From positions 124,001 through 188,000 of the forward strand of contig QNGE01000772.1 in the NCBI GenBank assembly GCA_008508345.1: a DNA stretch of 64,000 nt, in the 5' to 3' direction. The position numbers and the translations under genes were made by a program. The notes under the pieces were generated by a model that did not search any database, was not told where the DNA came from, and saw only the letters and a program-made list of their open reading frames with translations. Shown here in pieces: positions 51,007-62,962 of this stretch (within the stretch, counting starts at the first letter, position 1; each line of letters starts with the position of its first letter). The stretch is from Paragonimus westermani (taxonomy: Eukaryota > Platyhelminthes > Trematoda > Plagiorchiida > Troglotrematidae).

Positions 51007-52699
51007 CTACCAGGTGCAACCACACCCGATAGGTTAAACGAGAGGAGTCAGATGAAGAACAATTATAGCATTACTGTGGCGATGAATCCGAATCTCGCGG
51101 TCGAGCTGGAGTGGGGATTACTCTGAGCTCTAGAGCAGAGTAAAGCAAGCTCGGTCAGAACCAAGTGAATGGTCACTTGTGTACCATTAGACTTGTCACT
51201 GTGGCCAAACTCGGTCGACATAAACCGGCTGGTGCATATCAGCAGTGATCCCCATCCACGAAAACATGAAGTATGTCGATTTATTTAAGTCGGTGTGCCC
51301 GCTCTAATTGTAGAATATGCAGTGACAAACGGCTCTCTTGAGTGTTCCTCATTTCATGTGGCGTACGACTTATCTTATCATGGACAACATTCCGGAAGGA
51401 GCTCTCTTCTACAAGGAATATGTAGACCACGTTGAGCCGAATTACTAATGTGCTTGGTCCGTATGGTATGCACTTTGCACCTTCAGGATGTAAAATGCTG
51501 TTAAAAGATTGGGTTGGCACTGCCCCTGTTTTTGTTGTTCGGAACAGGTCGCCCAATCAACACATCGCCATTCAGTATTGTTGAGGAAGTGTCTATACGT
51601 ACAGCAAAAACAGTGTATTCGCCACTCAACACTTGTGACGTAGTAAAGATGTCTATTTGTCGATCAAAGGCAGGGTTTACAATCCGTATGTACATTGTCA
51701 TGCTGCAAGGATCAGGGACCTTGCCCATTCGGTATATGCCCATTCTCAGTATATGACTACTATGAGTTCCTTCAGTTGGCGTGTATCAAATTGACTGACT
51801 GCGAGCAACGTGATAATGTATCGGCGCGTATTTGAGGAAAGTAAAAACTCGTGACCAATGACTGACATAATGAAAATGCACAGTCCTTGGTGTTTAGGTC
51901 ACCTACTCCGTATGCCGACGGAGTGCCTCTTACATTGTTCAGCGTGGTTGCCGACGAATGAGAGGAGCAGCAAAACAACCAACCGATAACTTGGTGACGG
52001 GCTATGAAAGCCTTGACCGTTCAGCTGATTAATGTCGGTGGGCGCCGTCTATCTAGTTGAGAAGTTCCCGACTATCCACACCAGTGGCTGGAAACTCTCT
52101 GGAATGGCAACGTCTCGCAGTCAACCGTCAGCCTGCATCCGCAAATTTGCTGTCTCTTCTCATGAAATGCAACTGTTTTCATCTGTTTGCTTTCCTTGTG
52201 TTTTTTTCTCTACTATGCATTAGTAACATTTTATCACTCTGCTACTTAGTGGACCATTGTCAGAACAAACAACAGACGGAGCCGTGACCCAACGCTGAAC
52301 GCGACTATGGCGAGGATAGTGACAAAAAACCGTACCAAATAGCGGATAGGGGTCACACAATAGCTCGAACCTTATTCACATCGGATCAGAATGCTAGGAG
52401 GTATGCTTGATTTATTTCGGTAACGAATAAAAAAGAGAGTTAGCCGGCCATCATTCGGCCATTAGCTGGCGCCGAGCGAAAATGATACACATATGGCTCT
52501 TGTTTTCCGGTGGCTGTGTCCGACCGGTGAGGCATATCAACATCTCTCTAGTCTCCAGCTAAACCAACTGACGAAATACCGTGGCGCAGCTCATTTATGT
52601 ATAAAGACCATCCGCATGCCCAGAAAGAACTGCGGTGCAACCTGCTGCTCACTCCAATAGTGACGAGGAATATGCCTCGAAGAATTATCAGGAGTATAA

Positions 52700-52946
52700 T
52701 AGAATAAGACTAACCAAAAGAGCTAGAGGTGTCATACGCTGCGACACGTAGCCATCTCAGACAGCGTTTCCAACAAGCGATTTCAGTTAACACGGGGCTC
52801 CAAGCATAGCAGATGATATCCACCCACCTTACTAAACGGACGAATCAGTCATCGAGGTGGTGAGCAGGTTGTTGCTTGGCTGCCCCACAGTTCTAGAAAA
52901 TAGTACGCGAACTCAGTGAACAATGCCCGATTGAGTAAACGCTCAG
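52700..52946 (+). repeat. Dispersed repeat, copy 1
   Basis: It aligns over about 250 bp with 62238-62503. Shared landmarks include the ATCTCAGACAGCGTTT/ATCTCGGATAGCGTTT block, the TTGTTGCTTGGC/CTGTTGCTTGAC block and the end GTAAACGCTCAG. Divergence is substantial and both copies have indels. No coding potential or terminal repeats were seen, so its class is unknown. Confidence 0.65.
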
Positions 52947-53829
52947 AATGAATGCGGGGTATGTGACTGTACAACTTAATCCTTTGAAAAAGTGTTCAGG
53001 TATCCTAAGTTACTTGAAATACGCACTGGTGAACCACTGCGTTCTTTAAAGTTTTCCGTTCAACGTAGCAGAGATATAATCTTTCGGCATAGTCGTCAAC
53101 AACAGACAGTTCCAAAAAGCAAATCTCACGCGGCCAACGACAACTGTACGTATTTTGGATGCTGCAGATGGCACAAACGAAAAACTAATTAACGATTACA
53201 GCTTGGTTAATGATATTTCAGTTCAGTTGAAATCAGTAGTATGCTGAATAGTACAAACCATACCCCACCAAAAGAGTGAAAACTAACAGATGCATACTGA
53301 TACTGATGACCCTAACTCTTCATACTTGAAGTGATCTAGGCCAATGAACCTTCTGGCACAGATTTGAAAAGCTGGCCAGTAACTTCCGCCAGCTGCAGCA
53401 TGAAGGTGCACTAGAGACGATGGCGCTGACCGAAAATATTCGCCATAGAGACTAATGCGTGACTGTCTCTGTTCACAACCTAGAGTGAACTGTTCTACTT
53501 GTCAGCCTGGTATTCTCCATCTGATCACCCGACTCAAACCGGCTTTGGGTGTTCACAAACAGTTGCTCGTGGACCTTCCCCGCTCCGGATGTGGTAACCT
53601 CTGTTCAGCCTTAAATGACTGGTGCGTAATAAGTTGTGCCATTGTAAATTTGACAATGAAACAGTACGACGTGTTGGGAACCAACAATACTTCGTGCTAT
53701 AACTTTCCGTGAAACTGTGAAAATGTTTTCAGTTTGCTTTAAAAAAAAGCGACTACTTTTTAAAAGAACAATGCGCAAAGAAAATAGGGGTTTAGAAATT
53801 CTTCCTTAGAGCATTTAAATGCCCGTAAC

Positions 53830-53940
53830 CTGGTAATAAAAAACTTGCCGGACTCGATATTAAAACAACAATACTCAACAGAATGTTAACATACACAGGT
53901 AAAGATTTTCCCGTTAGTTTCCAGCCACTACCACAATGTA
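53830..53940 (-). CDS. Candidate membrane-protein exon, second of a pair
   Basis: One hundred and eleven bases: two completing bases, 36 codons and one trailing base. Its phase fits the candidate exon at 54064-54156 across a 123-bp intron. The peptide has a polar start (HCGSGWKLTGK), then a hydrophobic span VYVNILLSIVVLIS long enough to cross a membrane. The acceptor CCAAAG lies within a tandem duplication of ACAATGTACTTTGGT, so an alternative acceptor 15 bases away is possible. The donor GTTACG is weak. No family was recognised. Confidence 0.22.
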
Positions 53941-54063
53941 CTTTGGTACAATGTACTTTGGTAGAAGTTATGCGAAATAAGTTGTAGATACTCAACAACG
54001 CTGATTCTAAGAAAGACTAGAAAATTGGAAAAGTTAAAGCAATGACAGGACTACCGTACTCAC

Positions 54064-54156
54064 CATGCTTCTTTTCAATGATTTCAATAACCAGGCTTAA
54101 AACGCAAACACAGGCTCGTAGAATGCACCTCATAAATTCAAAAGAAACGAGGACAT
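54064..54156 (-). CDS. Candidate membrane-protein exon, first of a pair
   Basis: Ninety-three bases: AT, 30 codons and a trailing G, between a good acceptor (TTGTCTCCAG) and a strong donor (GTGAGT). The peptide includes a hydrophobic span, FMRCILRACVCVLSLVIEII, followed by EKKH. With the 53830-53940 exon it would give two membrane spans separated by a short loop, as in small four-span proteins. This is inference from splice signals and hydropathy only. Confidence 0.22.
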
Positions 54157-56679
54157 CTGGAGACAACCAAAGTTTCAAAAGGCAGTGCGCATCTCGAAAG
54201 CTAACTCCCTTTTTTGACTTCGTACAAGTCTGTGCCTTATAACCCATCTCTGCATAGGCTGAAACAAATGCGACAGGCCGATTGTTCGATAACATAATAT
54301 GTACACGAGCCAAGGACGCAGATATTCTGTTCGCTTGTAAAATAAAGAAAAAAACTATGCTGGTTGTACAGTAATTACGAATCTGTTGTTCGCTCGAAAC
54401 AATCGCCAATTCGACAAAGTTTTTCAACAGCCATTCTGTTATCTATTTCCCAATAAAAATGTTAACCAGCCTAATCTCGCTAACAATTAAGTTTGACAGT
54501 CAACATGACTAGTGAGAATGTTCGTCCAAACAACGTAAAAATGTTAGCCACATTATCAGGACAAAACGCTCCACCGAATTAGTCCGCGAAGCATCTTGCA
54601 AGGGGCAGGAGCGCACGACAACCTACGATCGTATGTGATGTAATCACAAACGATTTAAATAACCACTTTTATATTTAAATAAATCAGGCACAAAAGTTCC
54701 TTGGTTGAAGGTCGCTAGTGTTTGAGGTCAACAGGGACTCGTGTATACCTTAGTGGCACGAGTTTCCGTTAAGCAACTGGCCCGTAGCGTGTGGAGTATT
54801 CAACACGGTGCACCTACAAACGAGAACAAAAATCTCACTGAATGCTCTTGTGAAGTGACCAGAAGACGCCCTAACATGTGTTGCTCGCCAAGTGGTGGCT
54901 GCAACCGTTAGTTGCTAATTCGTTACTCTTGAGAATAGAGTCGCGTCTATTCATCATTTAATCCAAGGTGGGTAGACACAAAAGGACAATTTCAGTGCCA
55001 TACACAAAATGCGCGTGCCAAAAAAACTGTGAGATGAAATCAACGAAATACCTAGAACAAATATATTGTGGTAAACTAACTGAGGACCATCTGATGAGTC
55101 ACGCCGTGTGTGTATGTAGGCAACCATGCACGCTTGTTTGTAAGTAATGAACACGGAAACCAATGGCCTACGACTACTGGCCAAAACTCCTTCTCTCCCC
55201 TTAAAAGAATTCTACGACAGACGGCTTTCTGCCAACCATCGTGAACATTCAAGCATCTCGATAACATACTGAACCGAATAATATGATTATCGTAACCGCA
55301 ATCACCCATACTAAGCAGGCCAGCAGAGAGCGCTGTGGCGCGCACTGCTGGGTTGTGGCAGTACCGGGCCATCGGAACTCCTAACCGCGATGATCACAAT
55401 AAAATTCGGCCGATACGAAAGAGACGCCACGGTCTTGTGGAAGACACGACGAGCTCCGGAAAGTAGTCGCTGGTGACGTCTTAAATTGGGTCGGTTACTC
55501 ATGAGAAAATGTTTGACAGCATTGTAACCCACTTCAATAGTGATACACGATATCACACCGACGATACAAAGGACCAGTCCTATGGCCGATTTGTTGACAT
55601 AATCCACTCAACATCTTAATGATCCACCTCTTCTTTAGAGAGATTTCACCGCGTAGGTTCAGTATGACTTACAGCCTGGCTGTGCGTCCTTGGCTTCAAA
55701 GCATTAAGTGATTAGTGAAAACGACAACCCTTCGCTCTAGAAGTTAGCTAAAACGAATAAGCTTTTCCAGCCGTACCAGATTCCACCACCCACACACATA
55801 CACACGAATCAGTCATAACCCTTTGATCCACTGCCTTACTGTGATATTCGCGAGGTGAGCTTCATGCGAGTGATGTGTTAAGTTGAATGTAGTAAGGATT
55901 ATAGGTTCGTCGTGATCAAGCTCTTTGTTTACGCTTACAAGCCGGTTCATTACAGATCAGCTGTCAGCGGTGAAGACGCGCAATCGCTGTTCATCCTAAC
56001 GATACTCCCGCAGTAACTATTCTTGGCGGTATGCTGAAAGGGCAAAAGAAGCTGTCTCCGTAAGTGAACCTAGAACTGAATACGAGAGAGTCATGTTCTG
56101 TGAAGCCAGCTGGCAAACTGCTAATAGGTTTCATATAGTATTAGGCAACTAACGGAAAAACAATGAGTTAATGAAGGACTATACCGGTCGTCTTCCGTAA
56201 GGTAACTTTCATTTTGTCCGTCCAGTATTTGAGATCACTGGCGAAGGGGGAACCAGACTTTCCGCGCAAACAAATGAAAGACAGCATTGGGTTTAGGTGT
56301 AAACATTGAAACAAGCTATTGAATCAGGCGGTCAATCTTGACTGGATGATAACGCCATTAAGAAACCACTTGTTTACGCCATGGGTCTCACAGAGGAGCT
56401 GAGGTGTAATTAAACAGCTTCAAAAAAGAAATACTGCAGATAAAAATGGGTTCTCAGGGAGAATTTTAGAGTGTGGGTGTTCAGCTCAAATTCAGTTGAA
56501 CAATTTCATCTCAGGACGGAAGGCAAATAGGTAAGAGTTCAGTGCTCTACCGTCCTGTACTCGACTAATACGCTGAAAAGGTCAGAACGATAGAGGTCTG
56601 AGCAGCACAAGGAAATCCCAACTTATTAAAGAAATAAGAATCCTGCTCAAAGTGTCTACATCTGATGAATGCAAGCAAG

Positions 56680-56800
56680 GACGACTCGATTTTCTAAGGC
56701 GTTAGAGCCCGTCAGCAGTACATAACTTTGCTGCGGCCGGAATTTGAACTCTGGTCGCTTTTCATTAGGTAACCCTGTTAACCACTGCAACGTTGACCAC
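56680..56800 (-). mobile_element. SINE copy D, degenerate
   Basis: On the minus strand, box A-like GCAGTGGTTAACAG lies near 56773-56786 and box B-like GAGTTCAAATTCC at 56739-56751, followed by GGCCGCAGCAAAGTTATG. A hammerhead remnant comes next, with CUGACGG at 56709-56715. The A9 core position has become G and stem I no longer pairs, so it should not cleave. Confidence 0.7.
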
Positions 56801-56944
56801 ACACTATGCACAAAACAAATGTTATATGCAAACGATCAGACACATTCAATTTTAAGCGATGGACCAGAATTCTCCACCACCTATATATCACTCCCCAAGG
56901 GAAGTTATTTTTGTGACTTCACCTTGAAGAAACATCCTACTCGT

Positions 56945-57215
56945 GGGGTCATTGATTGGGGTTAACAGGGCAGTTATTGTGCCTCCTGTCAAGGCAATTG
57001 GACAATCTGAGCGCCATTCACGAGCGAATGTGGTCCAGCGTTTGCATATTTTAATTCCACCGTGCATGGTGTGAGGTCAGTGGCACAGTGGTCAACACAA
57101 CTGCTTCATGAAAATGTAACAAGAGCAACTGGAGAATGGTGTTTCTTTCCGAAAGAAGCTGACTGAAATGTCTCACCATCATCATCATCATAGACAGCAA
57201 TAAATCAGTGGTTCA
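56945..57215 (+). mobile_element. SINE copy E with 5' module, hammerhead lost
   Basis: The 5' module (56945-57073) matches 57992-58120, with GTTAACAGGGCAGTTATTGT against GTTAACAGGACAGTTACTGC. A good box A-like CAGTGGCACAGTGGTCAACA follows from 57079. The tRNA-like B box and hammerhead are scrambled. A tail piece TCCGAAAGAAGCTGACTGAA leads into the ATC microsatellite and CAGCAATAAATCAGT, shared with the element at 19.2 kb. Confidence 0.65.
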
Positions 57216-57696
57216 CATTAATGATTAACTGCCACACAACCATGAAGAAAAAGCAAACCCTATGTAGGAAGAGAGAGAAATGTCTATGAGATTGCGACAA
57301 ACGAGGAAGATTAACAGTGATATCAAAGTTATATATACCTGTCGCATCAGGAGTGACGTGATGCTACTCACCAGATAAATCGAAGTCTAATGCCGAAAGT
57401 GAATCCAGCATGCACGTGTGCTATGGACAGACTCAACTTCAGCTAAACGAAACGCACTCTGGACGATGCCAGTTGCGTGTACATTTTTTGTGTAAATCTT
57501 ATAAGGTCGCTGGCAGGAGGTCTCAGCCTTGACAATTCAATTTACCATACAGTCACTAATTCGAACTCGGAAGACGGTGGACAAATAAAATTCCGGTTGT
57601 GCGACCGCTTGCTGAATATATTTTTCACAGCCGCATGCCTGTCCTATCATTCAGCAATCCCAAAACCAATGAGTATTCAGGAACTTCGTTTTTCAG

Positions 57697-57887
57697 GTTG
57701 AACATCACACATTTGATCACAGCCTCTGCACTCAGATAGACCTTTCAGCCAGCCTCCTTCGGAAACAAGCACTAGACTCGAGTTTCGCTCTCATTAGAGC
57801 TCAAGTCTAGTGCTTCTTCTCGAAAGAGGCTAGCTGAAAAGCCTTTCTGAATGCGAACGCTACGATCAAATGTGAGTGATGGTCAAC
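57697..57887. repeat. Foldback of the SINE hammerhead 3' half and tail
   Basis: Two arms of about 93 bp meet almost without spacer near 57795. The left arm is the reverse complement of the tail and includes AATGAGAGCGAAACTCGAGT, the 3' half of the hammerhead. The right arm runs AGAGCTCAAGTCTAGTGCTT and on to GGTCAAC. Both begin in stem II of the hammerhead, so the catalytic CUGA box is absent from both. The tail continues to 57926 with CTACTCATCAGTAATC. Confidence 0.8.
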
Positions 57888-57991
57888 CTGAAAATAAACC
57901 GAATCCCCGACTACTCATCAGTAATCTAAAATATCGCCTCGCAGGTTTAATGAGATCAGTGATTTCGAACTGCCTTGGGAGTCCTAATCCC

Positions 57992-58324
57992 GGGGTTATC
58001 GACCGGAGTTAACAGGACAGTTACTGCGTCTCCTCTCGAGACGATCGGGCAACCTGGTCGTTGTTCACAAGCGAAAGTGGTTAAGCATTCAGATTTGATA
58101 ATTCGGTCGTGCCTAATGTCAGGTCGATGGCGAAGTGAGCAACACGGTTACCTCATGATTGGGATGGCCGGAGTTCAAGTCCCGGCCGTGGCAAGGATAT
58201 GAACTACTGACGAGCTTTAATGAGAGCGAAACTCGGGTCTAGTGCTCCTTTTCGAAAGAGGATGGCTGAAAAGTCTACCTGAATGGGAAGGCTGCGATCA
58301 AATGTGAGTGTTCAACTTGAAAAT
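57992..58324 (+). mobile_element. SINE copy B, most complete: 5' module, tRNA-like head, hammerhead, tail
   Basis: The 5' module is shared with copy E (57992-58120). A tRNA-like head follows, with box A-like GATGGCGAAGTGAGC at 58126-58140 and box B-like GAGTTCAAGTCCC at 58171-58183. It is closed by CGGCCGTGGCAAGGATATGA. The hammerhead occupies 58201-58245 and the tail ends in GGCTGCGATCAAATGTGAGT. Heads like this are typical of tRNA-derived SINEs, which are transcribed by RNA polymerase III and moved by a partner element's reverse transcriptase. The order matches schistosome Sm-alpha. Confidence 0.85.
58201..58245 (+). ncRNA. Type I hammerhead ribozyme (copy B)
   Basis: CUGACGA lies at 58207-58213. 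Stem II is GCUUU-AAUG-AGAGC at 58214-58227, fully paired if one U-G wobble is allowed. GAA follows at 58228-58230, then the minimal stem III ACUCGGGU at 58231-58238, and C58239 is the predicted cleavage base. Stem I pairs ACUA (58203-58206) with UAGU (58240-58243), and G58201 can pair with C58245. The core is intact, so self-cleavage is expected by the known structure-function rules for hammerheads. Confidence 0.85.
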
Positions 58325-61300
58325 TCCAAAGTTGTCGTTTGCAGATGACGGGTCATTTGTTCACACAATGGAATAATGCGGTAGATGATCAAGGTGTTCA
58401 CGGCCGTCAAGGTCAAATTCGGACTGGTTACCAGTTTCGGCGAAATGGTTCACTGAATGTAGTCTACCTTGAAGGGGCTCAGCATTCACTTTAGAGCTAC
58501 ACATAGAGACTGTATCGATCGCCGAAACCATATTACTACTGCTGACAGTAGTTGCTAATCCACTTCTACTTTGAGCGTCAGTCTGGCGTGGTGGGCGTTA
58601 ACACAATATTCAAACATCTTGAAAGGTGCTTTTGGAGGGATCGCGGCCTGAAAATCGGAACACAGCTATTTGTTTATACAATGATAGTTGTACAACAATG
58701 AAACACACAGTGTATTGACGAAACGTGTGGCATATAAACCACATTAATCGACAATGCGAACGGCATATACTGAGCAATTTGCAGCAAGACGTGGACTTTA
58801 ACACCGAAAAACCTCACCAACCAACCAATCATGGAATCAAAGCCACGGTGATTCTCAGTCCGACATGGCGCTGGAACATGTATGAGTAACGGGATGGACT
58901 CTAGAGCAGCTAATGTACAGGTTGGTGAAAGCAGACATATGAAACACGTTGCCAGCAGCTACGCTGCTTAAAGTAGATTAATCCTTCATTCGCTACCATA
59001 GCCTATTAGGCCGCGGGAACGTACAGTCCTGAACTGTAACACAGAGAAGTGTGATCTGAATAGGCGTCCCATTGTTTCATGAATGACAACCACTCAACTG
59101 CTAACGCAAGCACGCGGCGCGTAAAGAACCCATCAGCGCCGTCGGTCACAATGACCCTGTAGTAAGGCGACCGATGCGGGTCACGAAGGCATTGGCTATC
59201 TCATGATGTTACGTCATGAGCACACCAAAAAGAGAATACGATGAGCGCGTTCAGCACAGTCAAACCAACACGCCCATATCCCTGTTATCCTATTAAGTCT
59301 GTCACCCGTTTTTTTGGCATGAAGGAGTATTGGTTTCCTGTTAATAGTACTCTTTGTCTTAATTATCCCACACAGACTGCACGAACATCTACTCATATCT
59401 CCTTCTACAGCTGTCACCTTATAGTGGATGACTTGGCTACGCCAATGGTTGCGACGGTCATTGATGTCATGTGTCTTGTCCCCTCTCAAAATTACTCCCC
59501 AACTATCGAACAAGTCTTTAACATAGATTAAGAAACGGGAAGAGTTGGAATGAAAAATCATCGAACTCACATGTGCACATCCGGAAACAGCATAAAAGCC
59601 TACATCGTGCAAACAAACAACCGAGTTGTAAGTGTCGGTTAAGTGGCGTTAACTGTCCAACTTCATCAATTGTCTCAAACTGACGGACAAATCAACCAAA
59701 GAATGACAACACTATTCATTTGGTTGATTTTACGGTCACCAAAGTGTCAACATCAGTGGACGACCAAACGCATCGCTTCCATCCATCACGACAGCAACAA
59801 TAGATGTAACACACATAAAACGAGAGTGGGTATGCAAACCAGAAAAGCAATATTCGATGTCCAACCAACATCAATTATAAAAGGGCTGTGGCTTGTTTCA
59901 CTGCTGCTATACAAACCGCGTTTAGCGTCCATGATCATAAAATAAACCAAATGTGGTAGACTAAAATTAATGTACAGCAGGACTACCAAAAAGAAAAGGG
60001 AAAATGCCATCAATGTTGATAGACATACATAAGTGGATGACACCGATGCTTGACTGCGATACAACTGCGAGGAGTTATAGACTATAGATCAAAGAGAAAA
60101 GATAAGAAAAGATAAAAAATGAATTATTACCGACGTATATGCTTAAACTAAAACACTGATGCCCACGTCAGGACTCATAGGCCTCAAAAACGAGAAATCG
60201 AGTTATGGGAATGAAGTGGCATCCGTAAAGAAACAACCCACAAAACTCGGTCACGATAATCAAACCAATGATTGTATGTAGATGTCGTCTTTCATAACGT
60301 CTTCAGGTAGATTAATAGACCCACGGTCAGCGACGCATACAGCCCAAAACTCTTTCACTAGCAGCTGATTTCATGCTCGTTTACAAGCTCGTCAGCTGAC
60401 TGGTGCGTATCTTGCGTTAATGAAATGAGGGTTCAAAATGTGAAACCACTAGGTGGTCGAACAATGACGTGGTTACTTTGAAATGTCCTGATGGTCCGCT
60501 GAGCAAAGTGGACTTTGTCAAGTGTCACGCTGAAGACCTTGTGACCATTTAAATCGGTCCGATAAGGTAGTGTGCCGTATTCAGTGGCATGCTTACACCT
60601 ACGACACCGTTTCTACCTACCCTTGATAGAATTGTCACCAGCAATATCTCTTGAACGGCGGCTCGAGCATCAGTGCTATCTCGTTAGGCTCACAGCCCTT
60701 TCTGAGGGAAAGAATGATTGACTACTGTGCCCCTTGTAACAGCGCTTGTTTCTTATTATGCTCTTGAATTTACAGTCCAGTAGAAGCTGGCAACTAGGTG
60801 GGTGGATGATAGTGTCTCCGCACTAAGATCGCTTGTTAGATTTGCCTCGAGTTAAGCTTAATCAGCTTTTATAAGGTCAGTCATTGTGACCCGTGACAAC
60901 GCAATTCGATAAAATAAATAAAAAGACATCTGCGACAGAAAGGATGCGCCAAGATCGCGAATGAGTTCCAACACGATCTTCAGACCAGAACACAGTTATA
61001 ACGCCGAAAATAACTAGTTAAAACTGATCCTGGAGACCGTACGAGGGGGGCGAAATCGTGACCTGATGGGTACAATGGTTGAAAGTGGAACTCATTAAAA
61101 ACCTTCAATGCTCAGTACAGAGTCACGGCAGTTGCTTGCAAATGTCCGGACAATTTGACGTAAACTAAAAAGTGTCAATTAGGATTGATCCAGTGCCTTT
61201 CACTTGGTTGGATGTGACGTCTAAATCTCCTGTTAATCTTAGTTTGGAAACTAAGCGTCGACCGTAGCAGGAAAGATTAATCTTTGCAGAAAGTGTCTGT

Positions 61301-62237
61301 CACACCGTCGTCAAAGTAGTCAGTGGCACGACAGATTAGAGGCATTCACAGACATCGGACAGCTGGGCGTCTGAAACTAAAGGAAGTGGCCATATAGATT
61401 ATATAACTTGAAACTAACAGTGGTCTACGCAATCAACAGTTTCAGCTTCTACGCTGTAAGCTATACAAATCACAGTCACTTTGAATGAACGTCAATACCC
61501 GAGAAAACACGTAGTAAATTTTTCTTTGAAATTCGACATTCTTCTTGTGAGAGTGGTAGCTATCGCCATAATGTGAATGCTCATTATACCTAGACTTTCC
61601 AGGTAAACTACCACCCTGCTTTTCTAATCAATGTGTGTTTGCGGTTGAGTATTGAAAAGGTGACTCGTTAGGCCCGCCGTCGCCACAGCCGTGTAAACTG
61701 ACCGTCAGGGGTCAATGTGACTCAAAAGACACGGTTTCAAAAACGAAACTGTCATGCTCAGAAGCGAGAATCTGTCAGGCAATGTTGGAAAATGAATAAA
61801 TAAATGTAAACTGCTACGAATACGGCATTGCCCTCGGAACAGTTGGCAGGGTGGATAGAAATGAACGTCAATAGCATCTACTGCTAGGTTGCGGTGACAA
61901 GATGATCTCCTGTTAGGCAGTACAGTGAAGATTCAGGATAACTTGGAAAAATATTATTTGGATGAAACAGGAAGCAAAAACTGAATGGTTAACAGAAGCA
62001 CATGACGCAGGAGAGGGCGGATTAACGTGGGTTCGAACTACAGCCATGTTGTCACTTAACCAACCCTTCATCTGCAGAACCAAGAGGCTGTAAATCATAA
62101 AGCTTCTGACAGCCATCAACATAATCACAACAGTCAAGAGCCCGAACAGAAGGTGCTGTGGCTTGGGCTGTCATTTACCTCAACAGTGACGTGGAACATC
62201 TTAGAATAAAACATTATTAAGAGGATTGAAAATTAAC

Positions 62238-62503
62238 AAAACAAGACTGAACGGAAAAACTAGAAACGGTATGGATGCAGGTATGCCATCAACTGCGGCA
62301 CACCGACATCTCGGATAGCGTTTCGAACCAACGACTGAGATGATCACGAAGACCTCAGCCAGGCGAGTGACACCAACCTACTTTGTTTAATGAGGCAGTC
62401 AGGGTCTTCACAATTTATGGCCACGCTGTTGCTTGACCACCACGTGGTTTCACCCAACTGTTGGTGGTCTCAGTATATAATGCCTGACAAGGTAAACGCT
62501 CAG
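62238..62503 (+). repeat. Dispersed repeat, copy 2
   Basis: Partner of 52700-52946, in the same orientation. Shared landmarks include the ATCTCGGATAGCGTTT block and the end GTAAACGCTCAG. The copies are well diverged, so this is an old family. Confidence 0.65.
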
Positions 62504-62861
62504 CTGGCATATGAAGTACGTGTTCCACGCATCGTAGGCCATGCGACTTAATAAACAGTGTAGTCTCAACACGTAGACCAATTTAGAGCAACAGGTAAGA
62601 TGTGCAGGTTATATCAGAGCATCACTGTGCGATCTCCTTTTGACGCAGCCTTGCGATAGGCAAGCGCGGGCACCAGTGTCGCTAATCATGCACACGAGTG
62701 TGTAAAGGTTTCGGGACGGAAACACGCCTCATTTCAGGGACAGCAAAGCGTATTATCAAACATTGCGATCACCCCAACAACCACGTTCGATACCAAAGAT
62801 TCTTGTATGAGGTTGCCAGCACCGATGCACTTACTCTCATGGTATCATAGGAAACGGAATC

Positions 62862-62962
62862 TAAAATTATTGATGGGGTGCCGAAAAGACGGCAGACAGC
62901 TTGACCAGCGTCTTCTTACGTCACACCCGGACAAGGATTAGGATAAAGGTTATAACTTGAAG
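62862..62962 (+). repeat. Exact 101-bp duplicate, first copy
   Basis: The segment from TAAAATTATTGATGGGGTGC to TATAACTTGAAG is identical to 63900-64000. No mismatch is visible, unlike all the other repeats in this window. Confidence 0.97.

Larger units (their letters stand above)
49794..56640. other. Region 5' of the kinase exons: intron 1 or upstream flank
   Basis: The missing first kinase exon should lie upstream of 49793 on the minus strand, but no match to the conserved GRK N-terminus was recognised to the window end. Two weak exon candidates on the minus strand are listed separately (50932-51006 and 53830-54156). A diverged repeat copy lies at 52700-52946. Open frames at 51281-51756 (both strands) and 55076-55607 (minus) look somewhat protein-like but were not identified. 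Confidence 0.6.

Noticed and set aside
51281..51756. Overlapping open frames on both strands that read like protein
   Set aside because: Several frames are open at once, which points to stop-poor composition. None shows a known motif.
54017..54427. Minus-strand frame of 136 codons read as one protein
   Set aside because: Only the internal piece 54064-54156 has splice signals. The continuous frame reads through a strong GTGAGT donor.
55076..55607. Two overlapping minus-strand frames, one with a membrane-like span
   Set aside because: They are out of frame with each other and match no recognised element or gene. They may be an old transposon but cannot be supported.
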